Shown piece after piece: positions 17,840 through 25,831 of a stretch of DNA of 48,456 nucleotides. The notes beneath the pieces are model-generated. The model worked only from the letters and a program-made list of their open reading frames with translations. It did no database searches and was not told the DNA's origin. This DNA is from Actinomadura rubrisoli (GTDB lineage Bacteria; Actinomycetota; Actinomycetes; Streptosporangiales; Streptosporangiaceae): assembly GCF_004349215.1 (NCBI RefSeq), contig NZ_SMKU01000024.1:1-48456 (forward strand), read 5' to 3'. Numbering within the stretch: the first letter of the stretch is position 1; every line of letters starts with the position of its first letter. A program made the translations under genes and the position numbers.

Positions 17840-18870
17840 ACGAGGTGACCGCCCGGCCCGCGACGCGTCGACGGCTGAGCTACCTCGACGTCCGGACCGG
17901 CCGTCTCGTGGAAGCGGAACTCGTGGCCGCGAACGGGAACGGCGCGGAGGTGAAGCTGGAGACCGCCGAGGGCGCGTTCGAGGCGCGGCTCCTGCGTTCC
18001 GGCTCCGCTGGACACCGGGCGCTCGACAACGAGATCATCACCGGGCTGCGGCTGCGGCGCCGTCTCGCCGGGCGGCCCCATCCGGGCGAGGTGGCCGGGC
18101 TGATCGGCTACAACACCGCCGGCGGCGAGCCGTTCGCGCTGGCCGAGCCGTACCGCGGGGATCCCTGCGGCGCCGAGGCGGGCCGGCTCCTGCCCCACGA
18201 CCTGCACCGGTTCCAGGTGAGCCTGCTCGTGGGCGTGCGGCTGCTCGCGGCGGCCGGGATCGTGCACCGCGCGCTGGGCCCGCGGACCGTGCGGTGGGAC
18301 GGCGACCGGGTGCAGATCACCGGCTTCGCTCATGCGGCCGTGCCCGGCGAGCCGCGCACGGCGGTCGGCGCACCGCCGTGGAGCGCGCCCGAGCAGCATC
18401 CCGAACACGTCGCCGGGGACGTGACCGATCGCGACGACCTGTGGGCGGTGGGGCGCCTCATCCTCTACATGGCCACCGGCGAGGAGAACCGGGGGCCGGA
18501 CGCCGCGGAACTGCCTCCCGAGCTGGGACGGCTGGTGGACGGGGTCTTCGCGCCGCCCGGGGAACGCCCCGCCGTGACCGAGATGCTGCGCCGCGTCGAG
18601 GCGGCCGATCCCGTGCCGTACGGGCCGGAACCGGACCCGGGCCTGGTGGCGGGGCGGCGCGAGTTCTTCCACGTCCGGCAGACCAAGGATCCGAAGACCG
18701 CACCGGTGCGGGAAGGCGAGCAGAAGCCCGAAACCGGTGGTAGGAAGTCCCGCCTCGGGCGGCTTCCGTCCATCTGGCGGGAGAAGAACAGACCATCGGC
18801 GCACTGGGCGTGGCTCGCCGTCTCGGTGATCGCGCTGCTGGCCTTGGCGGCGCGCTTGATCGGGGGTTGA
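17836..18870 (+). CDS. Membrane-anchored protein kinase-like protein, predicted pseudokinase
   Basis: A 344-aa protein with the outline of a eukaryotic-type Ser/Thr kinase: a retained alpha-C-type Glu in LDNEIITGL, a catalytic-loop region HRALGPRTV at 144-152, and an activation-segment end WSAPEQ. The catalytic residues are missing. The HRD aspartate is Ala146, the DFG motif is replaced by T162-G163-F164, and the beta-3 lysine appears to be Arg in FEARLL. A C-terminal transmembrane helix (~323-344) anchors it with the kinase-like domain in the cytoplasm. Phosphotransfer is unlikely; ligand binding or scaffolding fits better. The GTG at 17836 overlaps the preceding TGA and has GGGAGG upstream. 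Confidence 0.85.
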   Translation: MNEVTARPATRRRLSYLDVRTGRLVEAELVAANGNGAEVKLETAEGAFEARLLRSGSAGHRALDNEIITGLRLRRRLAGRPHPGEVAGLIGYNTAGGEPFALAEPYRGDPCGAEAGRLLPHDLHRFQVSLLVGVRLLAAAGIVHRALGPRTVRWDGDRVQITGFAHAAVPGEPRTAVGAPPWSAPEQHPEHVAGDVTDRDDLWAVGRLILYMATGEENRGPDAAELPPELGRLVDGVFAPPGERPAVTEMLRRVEAADPVPYGPEPDPGLVAGRREFFHVRQTKDPKTAPVREGEQKPETGGRKSRLGRLPSIWREKNRPSAHWAWLAVSVIALLALAARLIGG

Positions 18871-18875
18871 GAGGG

Positions 18876-19925
18876 ATGCCGGATTCCTGGGTGCTGTGCC
18901 CGATCTGCCTTCAGCGGATCACGTGGGACGACCCCCCGCTGTACCGCTACGACGCCGCGAGAGACGACTACGTCGAGCAGCCGGTCCCGCCGGACGCCGG
19001 CCCCGAGCAGTTGGCCAGGCTCCGCCTCGCGGCGCGGGTCCGCTGCCCGAACCAGCGCGGCGAACCCCACCACCTGCCCGCCTCCTACGGCGGGTCCGGC
19101 CGGCCGCTGGTCTTCGGGCTGGTGGGCGCCCGCGGCTCGGGCAAGACCCACCTGCTGACCGCGATGATCAATGCCGTCGATCGCGGCGACCTGTACCGGC
19201 ACTACGGGCTGGCCTGCTGGCCGCTGGAGGTGCTGCTGCATCAGGAGTACCTGCGAGACAACGTCGGGCCGCTGATCGGCGGGGCGTGCGTGCTTCCACC
19301 GACCCCGCCGGGCCGGGTGATGTTCGCCGACGGCTTCATGGTCGCGCAGGAGCACGGGCCGCCCCGGCCGGTCGCGCTGTTCGACGTGGCGGGCGACGAT
19401 CTGACCCGGGTCGCCGACGCCACCGCGTTCCTCGACGTCGTCGACGGGCTGATCTTCGTGGTCGACCCGCTGCGGCTGGACGGGCCCGCCCGCCGCGACA
19501 GCACCTTCGGGGCCGTCCTGGACCTCCTGCGGGCATCGGGGCGGCTGCCGGAGGTGAGCGCCGCCGTGGTCGTCAACAAGGCGGACCTCCTCCGCTTCGA
19601 GGACCCCGTCGCGCTGTGGCTGCGCCGCGACACCGCGACGCTCGACCCCGAGGAGTCGCTGCGCGAGAGCGCGGACGTGTACGCCTATCTGCACAGTCGC
19701 GGAGCCCACGCCTGGACGCGGCCGTACGGCGAATGCACCCGCGCCACGCTGCACGTCGCGTCGGCGACCGGGTCGAGCGCCACGCAGGAGACCGACGCGG
19801 GCGACGCGGGCGACGCGCGCTTCGCGCAGGGCGTCCATCCGCGGCGGGTGCTGCGGCCGCTGGTCTCCCTGCTGGCCATGAACGGCGCGCTGGCCTCTTC
19901 CGAGGCCGCGCGGATCGGGATCTGA
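18876..19925 (+). CDS. P-loop GTPase with N-terminal zinc-ribbon-like segment (TRAFAC/DO-GTPase-like)
   Basis: A 349-aa protein. The N-terminus has C8-x2-C11 and C57 with H65/H66, a plausible zinc site. The GTPase core shows G1 GARGSGKT (84-91), G3 DVAG (170-173) and G4 NKAD (234-237), which specifies guanine. There are no membrane helices. It resembles the TRAFAC-type GTPases found in predicted bacterial conflict systems, though I cannot confirm the subfamily without a profile search. GAGAGGG precedes the ATG at 18876, five bases after the pseudokinase stop; the cyclase/TIR gene follows 13 bp downstream. It is the second GTPase of the cluster and may be its molecular switch. Confidence 0.85.
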   Translation: MPDSWVLCPICLQRITWDDPPLYRYDAARDDYVEQPVPPDAGPEQLARLRLAARVRCPNQRGEPHHLPASYGGSGRPLVFGLVGARGSGKTHLLTAMINAVDRGDLYRHYGLACWPLEVLLHQEYLRDNVGPLIGGACVLPPTPPGRVMFADGFMVAQEHGPPRPVALFDVAGDDLTRVADATAFLDVVDGLIFVVDPLRLDGPARRDSTFGAVLDLLRASGRLPEVSAAVVVNKADLLRFEDPVALWLRRDTATLDPEESLRESADVYAYLHSRGAHAWTRPYGECTRATLHVASATGSSATQETDAGDAGDARFAQGVHPRRVLRPLVSLLAMNGALASSEAARIGI

Positions 19926-19938
19926 GAAGGGGAACGCG

Positions 19939-21012
19939 ATGCGGCGGCTATTGCTCTCGGTGGACGCGAAAGGATACGGCGGCGCCACCGACCGCGGGCA
20001 GGAGAAGATCCAGGACGGGCTGCTCCAGGTGCTGGACGAGGCGGCCGGACGGGCCGGGTTGAGGCGCCGAGGCTGGACCAGGCAGCCCGGCGGCGACGGT
20101 GAGCTGGCGATCCTCCCCGACACCGAGCCCGAGCCGCGGGTCGTCGAGGACTTCCCGCGCGCGCTGGCCGCCGCGCTGCACGCCCGCAACCGCGATCTGC
20201 GGCCCGGACTCCGGCTGCGGCTGGCCGTCCACCACGGAATGACGTTCACCGCGTCGAACGGGTACGCGGGCGCGGGACCGGTGGCCGTCAGCCGATTGTG
20301 CGACAGCCCGGTCCTCAAGGACGCGCTCGCGGCGTCCGGCGCCGACCTGGCGGTCATCTACTCGCGGCAGGTCTTCGCCGACACCATCCGGCAGGAGCAC
20401 ACCGGGCTCAGGCCAGGAGAGCTGCGGGAGGTCCGGGTGGCCCAGAAGGAGTTCGACGAGCCCGCCTGGATCTGGATCCCCGGCCACGACGTCCATGCCC
20501 TCACCCTTCCCGAACCCGACCCGGAGCCCGAACCCGAACCCGAACCCGAAGCCGAGCCCGAGCCGGTCGCGGGATCGGGGCGGCCCGGCCTTGATCACGC
20601 GGCCGGGATCGACGCGGTCATCTGCTTCGCCGAGCAGGACGTGGCGGCGGTCGAACGGCTTGCCATGAAGCTGCGCCGCAAGGGCGTGAGCATCTGGATC
20701 GAGCCGTGGGTCGATCCAGGACTGGTCGTCCTGCTGGAGAAGGAACGGGCGATCGGCAGGGCCGCGAACGGCATCCTGGTGTTCAGCCGGGCGGCGATGG
20801 CGCAGTCCGGGGTCATGGACGACTACGCCGCGCTGCTGACCCGCGTGCACGAGACGGGTGGACGGCGGTTCGTCCCCGTGCTGATCGAGGACGTGCCGCT
20901 GCCCCGTTTCGCGGCCCTCCGCCGCGCGCTCGACCTGACCGGAGATCGCGCCGACGAGGAAAGCCGTATCGATCTTCTCGCGCATACGATCCGTTCTGAC
21001 ACGCCTAGTTAA
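19939..21012 (+). CDS. Nucleotide cyclase-like domain fused to a TIR-like domain
   Basis: A 357-aa two-domain protein. Residues ~1-185 resemble a class III nucleotidyl cyclase homology domain: Asp9 (SVDAKGYGG) and Asp53 (GGDGE) sit where the two metal-binding aspartates belong, followed by LRLRLAVHHG and GPVAVSRL. The usual transition-state Asn/Arg pair is not clearly kept, so activity is uncertain. An Glu-Pro repeat linker (~190-210) joins a TIR-like domain (~218-350) with VICFAEQD and ILVFSRAAM. The position of the NADase catalytic Glu looks replaced in GVMDDYAAL. The likely role is sensor-effector or adaptor within the cluster. It has GAAGGGG before its ATG and ends the first sub-operon. 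Confidence 0.78.
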   Translation: MRRLLLSVDAKGYGGATDRGQEKIQDGLLQVLDEAAGRAGLRRRGWTRQPGGDGELAILPDTEPEPRVVEDFPRALAAALHARNRDLRPGLRLRLAVHHGMTFTASNGYAGAGPVAVSRLCDSPVLKDALAASGADLAVIYSRQVFADTIRQEHTGLRPGELREVRVAQKEFDEPAWIWIPGHDVHALTLPEPDPEPEPEPEPEAEPEPVAGSGRPGLDHAAGIDAVICFAEQDVAAVERLAMKLRRKGVSIWIEPWVDPGLVVLLEKERAIGRAANGILVFSRAAMAQSGVMDDYAALLTRVHETGGRRFVPVLIEDVPLPRFAALRRALDLTGDRADEESRIDLLAHTIRSDTPS

Positions 21013-21089
21013 GGTACGAAATTTCCGGTAAAAGTTCACTTTGCTTTCAGGGGAACCGGAACAGGAATCCGCCTGTGGCCGCCCGATCC

Positions 21090-21123
21090 TGAGGTTAAGC
21101 TGGCGATCTCCCAAATAACCTCA
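21090..21123. promoter_or_regulatory. Inverted repeat upstream of the Crp/Fnr gene
   Basis: TGAGGTTA (21090-21097) and TAACCTCA (21116-21123) form a perfect 8-bp inverted repeat separated by 18 bp, ending 15 bp before the ATG at 21139. It could be an operator, possibly autoregulatory, or an mRNA hairpin near the ribosome-binding region. It does not match the classical TGTGA-N6-TCACA Crp site. Confidence 0.45.
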
Positions 21124-21138
21124 CCGAAGAGCCACACC

Positions 21139-21861
21139 ATGGCAAATCACCTTGACCCGATCGGCGGATGGCGTCCCCGTAGCCTGCTCGGCGGGCTGTC
21201 CGCGATAACCCGGGCCCGCCTGCTGGAACTGGGAGGGCTGCGCCAGATCGCCGCAGGCGAAACGATCATTATGGAGGGCGCGACCGAATCGCGCGATGTG
21301 TTCGTTCTGCTCCAGGGCACCGCCAAGATCACCAGTGGCACCGACAGCGGCGGCACCGTTCTGCTGTCGATCCGTGCGGACGGTGACGTGGTCGGCGAAC
21401 TGGCGGCGCTGGACGGCAACCCTCGGCTGGCCAGGGTCACCACGATCCGGCCGTGCGTGGCCCGGAGGATCGGCCAGCGCGAGTTCCTGGACTTCCTGTC
21501 CGCGCATCCCGATGCGTCGCTGGCCGTCAACCGCATTGTCTCGGCGAAGCTGCGCGGCGCGACCTGGCATCGGGTCGAGTCCGCCAATCCGGCGCCGATC
21601 AGGGTCGCCCGTGTGCTGATGCTGCTCGCCCATGAGCACGGCGAGCCCTCGGCCGAGGGCATCGTCATCCGCCCGTTGACCCAGCCCGACATAGCCGACC
21701 TGGTGAGCGCCAAGGAGCGGACCGTGCAGAAGGCGCTGGCGACATTGCAGCGCGACGGCGCGATCGTCCAGGGCTACAGGAAGATCATCATCCGTGACCG
21801 GGAGGCGCTGTGTTCGGCCGCGGAAATCAGCGAGATCCCGCCCGAGTACGGGATTGGCTGA
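21139..21861 (+). CDS. Crp/Fnr family transcriptional regulator
   Basis: A 240-aa regulator with an N-terminal cyclic-nucleotide-binding-type beta-roll (~15-125; GEELAAL-like segment VVGELAALDGNPRLARV) and a C-terminal winged helix (~165-215; IADLVSAKERTVQKALATL is the recognition region). The GE..R-A phosphate-binding-cassette pattern is mostly kept (GELAALDGNPRLA), so cyclic nucleotide binding is plausible. It is the first gene after a 126-bp gap following the cyclase/TIR gene and lies directly upstream of a second cyclase-like gene. It may control the CHAT/TIR sub-operon in response to a nucleotide signal, which is inference. Confidence 0.92.
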   Translation: MANHLDPIGGWRPRSLLGGLSAITRARLLELGGLRQIAAGETIIMEGATESRDVFVLLQGTAKITSGTDSGGTVLLSIRADGDVVGELAALDGNPRLARVTTIRPCVARRIGQREFLDFLSAHPDASLAVNRIVSAKLRGATWHRVESANPAPIRVARVLMLLAHEHGEPSAEGIVIRPLTQPDIADLVSAKERTVQKALATLQRDGAIVQGYRKIIIRDREALCSAAEISEIPPEYGIG

Positions 21862-21864
21862 CTC

Positions 21865-21890
21865 GGGACCCCTCATAGTTATTGGGTCCC
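21865..21890 (+). terminator. Weak hairpin after the Crp/Fnr gene
   Basis: A 7-bp stem (21865-21871 with 21884-21890) and a 12-nt loop lie just after the stop codon. It is too short to be a confident terminator and may only attenuate read-through into the next gene. Confidence 0.35.
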
Positions 21891-21917
21891 TGACCGGCGC
21901 GGCGCAGAAAGGGCCAG

Positions 21918-22559
21918 ATGCACGATTCGGACCCCGTACGACGGCTTTGCGCGGCGGTCGCCGTCCACCGGCGCCCGGCCGCCTCCGGCACCGGCCCGCG
22001 CGGCCGGCCCTACCGGCGGATGGTGGCGGCGATACGGAGCGCCTGCGCGGCCGCAGGGCTTGACCGCGCGCTCCTTCAAGGGCACTCGTCGGTGCCCGAC
22101 GGCCAGGACACCGATGCCGGGGCCGCCCTCCTGGTGATGCCCGCCGGGATGAACGAGGCACGCGTCATCACCGACCTCGTGCACAGCCTGGACGACGCCA
22201 TCACGGAGGCCCGGCGTGCCGGCACCGAACCGCTGCACGTGGTGATCGCGTTCGACCAGGGCATCACCTGGCTGACCGAGAGCGGTTTCGAAGGATGCGT
22301 GGTGACGGCGGTGCACCGGCTGTGCGCCGAGGAGGCGACGCCCGCCGCGACGCCCGCCGCGGTGCGCGGCGTGCCCGAGCACGGCGTCAGGGTCGTCATC
22401 TCCGCCGCGCTGCTGGACGACCTGGCTCCGCCTCCGCCGGGCGGGGACGACCGTGCCGCGGCCGGGTTCGAGCCGTTGTCGGTCGAGCTTCCGGGGCGAC
22501 GGATCGCGGCGTGGTCGTATCCGTCCGGCCGGCGTTTCCGGTTCCCCGGCCAGAACTGA
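21918..22559 (+). CDS. Degenerate nucleotide cyclase-like protein
   Basis: A 213-aa protein with no named family that I can assign with certainty. It follows the same order of elements as the N-terminal domain of the 19939-21012 protein: a first hydrophobic strand (CAAVAVHRRP), a helix of a partner-binding type (MVAAIRSACAAAGL), EARVITDLVHSLDDAITEARR, then LHVVIAFDQG and a segment ending VTAVHRLC. The first metal-binding Asp of a cyclase is replaced (AVHRR), so catalysis is unlikely and sensing or dimerisation is more probable. The gene is followed 24 bp later by the 1078-aa protein gene, whose start has a good GGAGG site. Confidence 0.65.
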   Translation: MHDSDPVRRLCAAVAVHRRPAASGTGPRGRPYRRMVAAIRSACAAAGLDRALLQGHSSVPDGQDTDAGAALLVMPAGMNEARVITDLVHSLDDAITEARRAGTEPLHVVIAFDQGITWLTESGFEGCVVTAVHRLCAEEATPAATPAAVRGVPEHGVRVVISAALLDDLAPPPPGGDDRAAAGFEPLSVELPGRRIAAWSYPSGRRFRFPGQN

Positions 22560-22583
22560 CCGTGACCTGGAGGAAATGTCGAC

Positions 22584-25500
22584 ATGGCGCTGGAACCTCC
22601 CCGAAGGCTGCCCCCATCGCTGCTGTCCCAGCGCCTCCAGACGACGGCCATCGTGCTCGTGTCGGCGCTGGCGATCGGACTGGTAGTCGTACTGGGGCCG
22701 CGCTTGGCAAATGGCTCCCCGTCCGTCCCGCCGGACCCGCCCGGCTCGTCCGGCCCGTCCGGTCCGTCCAGCACCCCGCCGAACGGGCGGGCGCCGGTCC
22801 CGCTCGACGGTCCCTTCACCGTCTCCTATTCCGGAGCGGCGAGTCGTCTCACCGACCTGCCGGAGGGGGAGAAACGGGCGCAGCTCGGGGATTGGCTCCG
22901 CACCGCCCTTGCCGCTCGGCTGCATATGGACACCGCCAGCTACCGGTCTGCCGTGCACGACGCCGTCCCGGTACGGGACGAGGGGCTGGCCGATATGACC
23001 GCGCAGCCCGTGGGGCCGGGGCGCGCCCTGTTCGATGGGCGCGACGGCCTGCACCTGCTGCTCCCGGCTGACGACCCGCATGCGTCACGCACCATCGGCG
23101 TTCTGCTCGACCAGCATCAGACCGACCACGGTTCCGATCCACAATGGGTCCAGGTCCACCGCTACACAAGTGACAAGCGCGCCCAGACGATCCGGGTCGA
23201 TGCGGGTAAACGGCAGACAGCGGCGCAGATCCGCACGGCGCACGGCTACGTCGCGATGCGCGTGGACCGTCCCGACCAGTTGCGCGAGTTCTTGAAGCGC
23301 ACGCGGCACCTGTCCCGGCTGGAGCGGCGGGGCCAGGAGATCTGGGCCGGAGGCTGGAAATGGCCGACCGGCTCCGCCCCTCCGCTGACCATGGCGGACG
23401 TCACCGCGATCCAAAGGGGATATCTCAAGGACCCGGTGCAATTCCCCGGCTTCTCGCTCGACCCGCCGAAATCGGGGCGCGGGGACGTGGTCGAAACTCT
23501 CAGACAGGGGAGGATGTACCATCGTGCCCGATATGAGGGAGGGCTGAAAGGCACCGAGGTCGGCATGACCTTGTTCTATTCTGACCTTATTGCGAAAATG
23601 TGGGTGAGCGGCACCGGAACGGGCGTTCCGACCAAGGCGGTCAAGGGCTTCGTTCCCGATCCGGATGCGGTGATCCCCCTTGGGCACTGCCCGGCGGCGG
23701 GGAAGACGCCGGAAGAACGCGGGCGGCTCTGGTTCGGGCAGAACCAGTCCGGTTTCCTTTTCGATGACAAGCGGATGGAGATCGGGGCACGAGCCACCCG
23801 GTTGTTCATGCGGACGTCTGCCGCCGATGGCGGCGAGGTCGAGTCGAGCTACGGCTTCGGCCGGGGTCTGCGCTGGTGGGACGCCCATTTCCAGGAGATC
23901 GCGGATTACGACCCGCAGTTTGCGCGACTTGATCAAATTATGCGATGGAGTGCGGCCCTCGAATGGCTGAGCACTCGATCGGACTCTCCCCGCCTTCCGG
24001 GGCTCGATGACCGGGACGTCCGCGACGATCTGCGTTTCAAGGAATGGTACCAGCGTCATTCTGAGTTGCGGGAGCGGGGCGATCTCACGTTCGTCCCGGG
24101 TGCGCGGGAGACGGTGATCACCGGGCTGTCCAAGGCCCACGAGTACTGCGGCCAGATGATCGTCAAGGGCGGCGTCTCGCTCGCCGACACCGTCCACCAC
24201 ATGGACGAGGGGACGTGGCGTCCCGGCGCCGTGCCCGAGGCGGACCGCCGCGCAGGTCTCTACGACCCCTCTTCCCGCCTGGACTCCGACGGGAAAGGGA
24301 AGATCAGCCAGGTGTGGCTGGACGGGGAAGGGCAGGTCGTCGAACACCTCGATCGCCAGTACTCGACCGCGGAGAACGGAGTCTCGGTCATCGAGACCAC
24401 CGGCAAGAGACGGCCGAGCGGATCGTTCGGCAAGCTGAAGGTCTGGCGTGGCAAGAGCGCGAAGCGCTCGCTGCGGATCGAACGCGGGGCCAAGGACGGG
24501 TTCATCACCGAGAGCGTCGCGCTTGAAGGTCGCGAATGGGGACGACTCGAAGCAGACGCCACCGGTGGGCGGGTTCTGCTGCGCTGGGTCAGGGGCCTGC
24601 TGGAACGCGCTCGGCTGGCCTTGCAGTCGACGCAGGACGGCTCGGCGCCCGCCCGCGGCAGCGTCCTGTACCGCTACGGGGACTCCTACAAGGTCGGAGG
24701 GCACGACGCGCCCTGGCTCTCGATCACCAAGGACATCAAGGCCCCGGCTGACGATCTGGCCTTCCGCCTGGGGCGTCCTCGGCCGGGCGGTGCGCCCGAG
24801 TTCCTCCTGGGCCGGCTCTCCCCCCGCCCTGGCGAAGGACCGTCGAGTCCGCGCGGGCCTCCTCCGGGATCGTGGCTGGAGTTCCGTGGCGGGTCGTCAG
24901 CCGTCATCGGCCTTCCTTCGGACAGGGCGCGCACGATGCGGGTGGAGACCACCGATGGCCAGAGGTCCGAGGCCCGCGTCCTTGGAGACATCGTCTGGGC
25001 GAAAGCCCACGACCCGCTCATGGGGTTGAACAGCCCGGAGCCGCCGGCGGCGCTCCTGCGGGAGTTCGGGCGGGTCGCCCCGGTGTGGCGCGATGCCCAG
25101 CAGGCCCGCGACGGGCGGTTCCGCGGCGTCTCGCTCGGCGAGGACGGCACGGCGCTCGTCGGCGCGGACAAGACGATCATCGCTCCGCCCGGTCACCACT
25201 TCGCCGAGCGGGTGCGCGAGGCGCTCGGCCCGGACCTGGCCCGATCCAGGCCGCTGATCGCCCTTGAGTCGGGGCATGCCGTCCACCACGGCCAAGGGGA
25301 GATCATTCCCGGCAAGCAGCGGGAAACGATGGAGCTGAGCGAGGTCGCGGGGCGCGAGAACGTCTTCGTCAGCGACTGGATGCGTTCCGTGACGTTCCGC
25401 GACGGCGCGCTGATCAGCGGCTGGGAGCGGCAAGACCGGAAGGTTGTCGTGAAAAAGGCGGAACTGAAAATCGACGCCCGTATCGAGAGCCCCACCGTTC

Positions 25501-25820
25501 TCGCCGATTCCCAGCAGCAGCGGACCAGCTCGAACCAGACGTTGACCTGGCTCCGCGTCACCGGCCCAGGCGGCCGCCCGAGCGGGGGATACCTGCCAAC
25601 CCCGATACCGAACGTGCAATCCACGTCCCCAAGCCCGACCCCGAGCCTGCCGCCGAGCCCGCCGTTGAGCCCTCGGCCGAACCCGCCATCAAACCCGCCA
25701 TCGAGCCCGTCGCCGCCCCCGTCTCCGACGCCCCCCGCACCGCGCGGCGACGTCGTCACGGTGCCGATCTGGCTCGTCTGCCTCGACGAGTCCCCTCAGG
25801 ATCCCGCCTGCGCCCCCTGA
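22584..25820 (+). CDS. Large single-anchor protein of unknown function with Pro/Ser-rich tail
   Basis: A 1078-aa protein I do not recognise. A basic N-terminus and one transmembrane helix (~22-42) are followed by a Pro/Gly/Ser-rich spacer (~48-70), so most of the chain probably lies outside the cytoplasm. The central ~900 residues look globular, with frequent Trp/Tyr and many charged residues; no enzymatic motif is obvious. Residues ~1010-1055 are a low-complexity Ser/Pro tract, and the chain ends with a short hydrophobic piece and two cysteines. GGAGG precedes the ATG, and the CHAT gene begins 11 bp after the stop. It could be a target of the CHAT protease or a surface sensor; both are speculation. 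Confidence 0.8.
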   Translation: MALEPPRRLPPSLLSQRLQTTAIVLVSALAIGLVVVLGPRLANGSPSVPPDPPGSSGPSGPSSTPPNGRAPVPLDGPFTVSYSGAASRLTDLPEGEKRAQLGDWLRTALAARLHMDTASYRSAVHDAVPVRDEGLADMTAQPVGPGRALFDGRDGLHLLLPADDPHASRTIGVLLDQHQTDHGSDPQWVQVHRYTSDKRAQTIRVDAGKRQTAAQIRTAHGYVAMRVDRPDQLREFLKRTRHLSRLERRGQEIWAGGWKWPTGSAPPLTMADVTAIQRGYLKDPVQFPGFSLDPPKSGRGDVVETLRQGRMYHRARYEGGLKGTEVGMTLFYSDLIAKMWVSGTGTGVPTKAVKGFVPDPDAVIPLGHCPAAGKTPEERGRLWFGQNQSGFLFDDKRMEIGARATRLFMRTSAADGGEVESSYGFGRGLRWWDAHFQEIADYDPQFARLDQIMRWSAALEWLSTRSDSPRLPGLDDRDVRDDLRFKEWYQRHSELRERGDLTFVPGARETVITGLSKAHEYCGQMIVKGGVSLADTVHHMDEGTWRPGAVPEADRRAGLYDPSSRLDSDGKGKISQVWLDGEGQVVEHLDRQYSTAENGVSVIETTGKRRPSGSFGKLKVWRGKSAKRSLRIERGAKDGFITESVALEGREWGRLEADATGGRVLLRWVRGLLERARLALQSTQDGSAPARGSVLYRYGDSYKVGGHDAPWLSITKDIKAPADDLAFRLGRPRPGGAPEFLLGRLSPRPGEGPSSPRGPPPGSWLEFRGGSSAVIGLPSDRARTMRVETTDGQRSEARVLGDIVWAKAHDPLMGLNSPEPPAALLREFGRVAPVWRDAQQARDGRFRGVSLGEDGTALVGADKTIIAPPGHHFAERVREALGPDLARSRPLIALESGHAVHHGQGEIIPGKQRETMELSEVAGRENVFVSDWMRSVTFRDGALISGWERQDRKVVVKKAELKIDARIESPTVLADSQQQRTSSNQTLTWLRVTGPGGRPSGGYLPTPIPNVQSTSPSPTPSLPPSPPLSPRPNPPSNPPSSPSPPPSPTPPAPRGDVVTVPIWLVCLDESPQDPACAP

Positions 25821-25831
25821 TCCCCGGAGAA

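Noticed and set aside
20500..20575. The Glu-Pro repeat as a CRISPR-like or satellite repeat
   Set aside because: It is an in-frame codon repeat encoding a protein linker, with no spacers.
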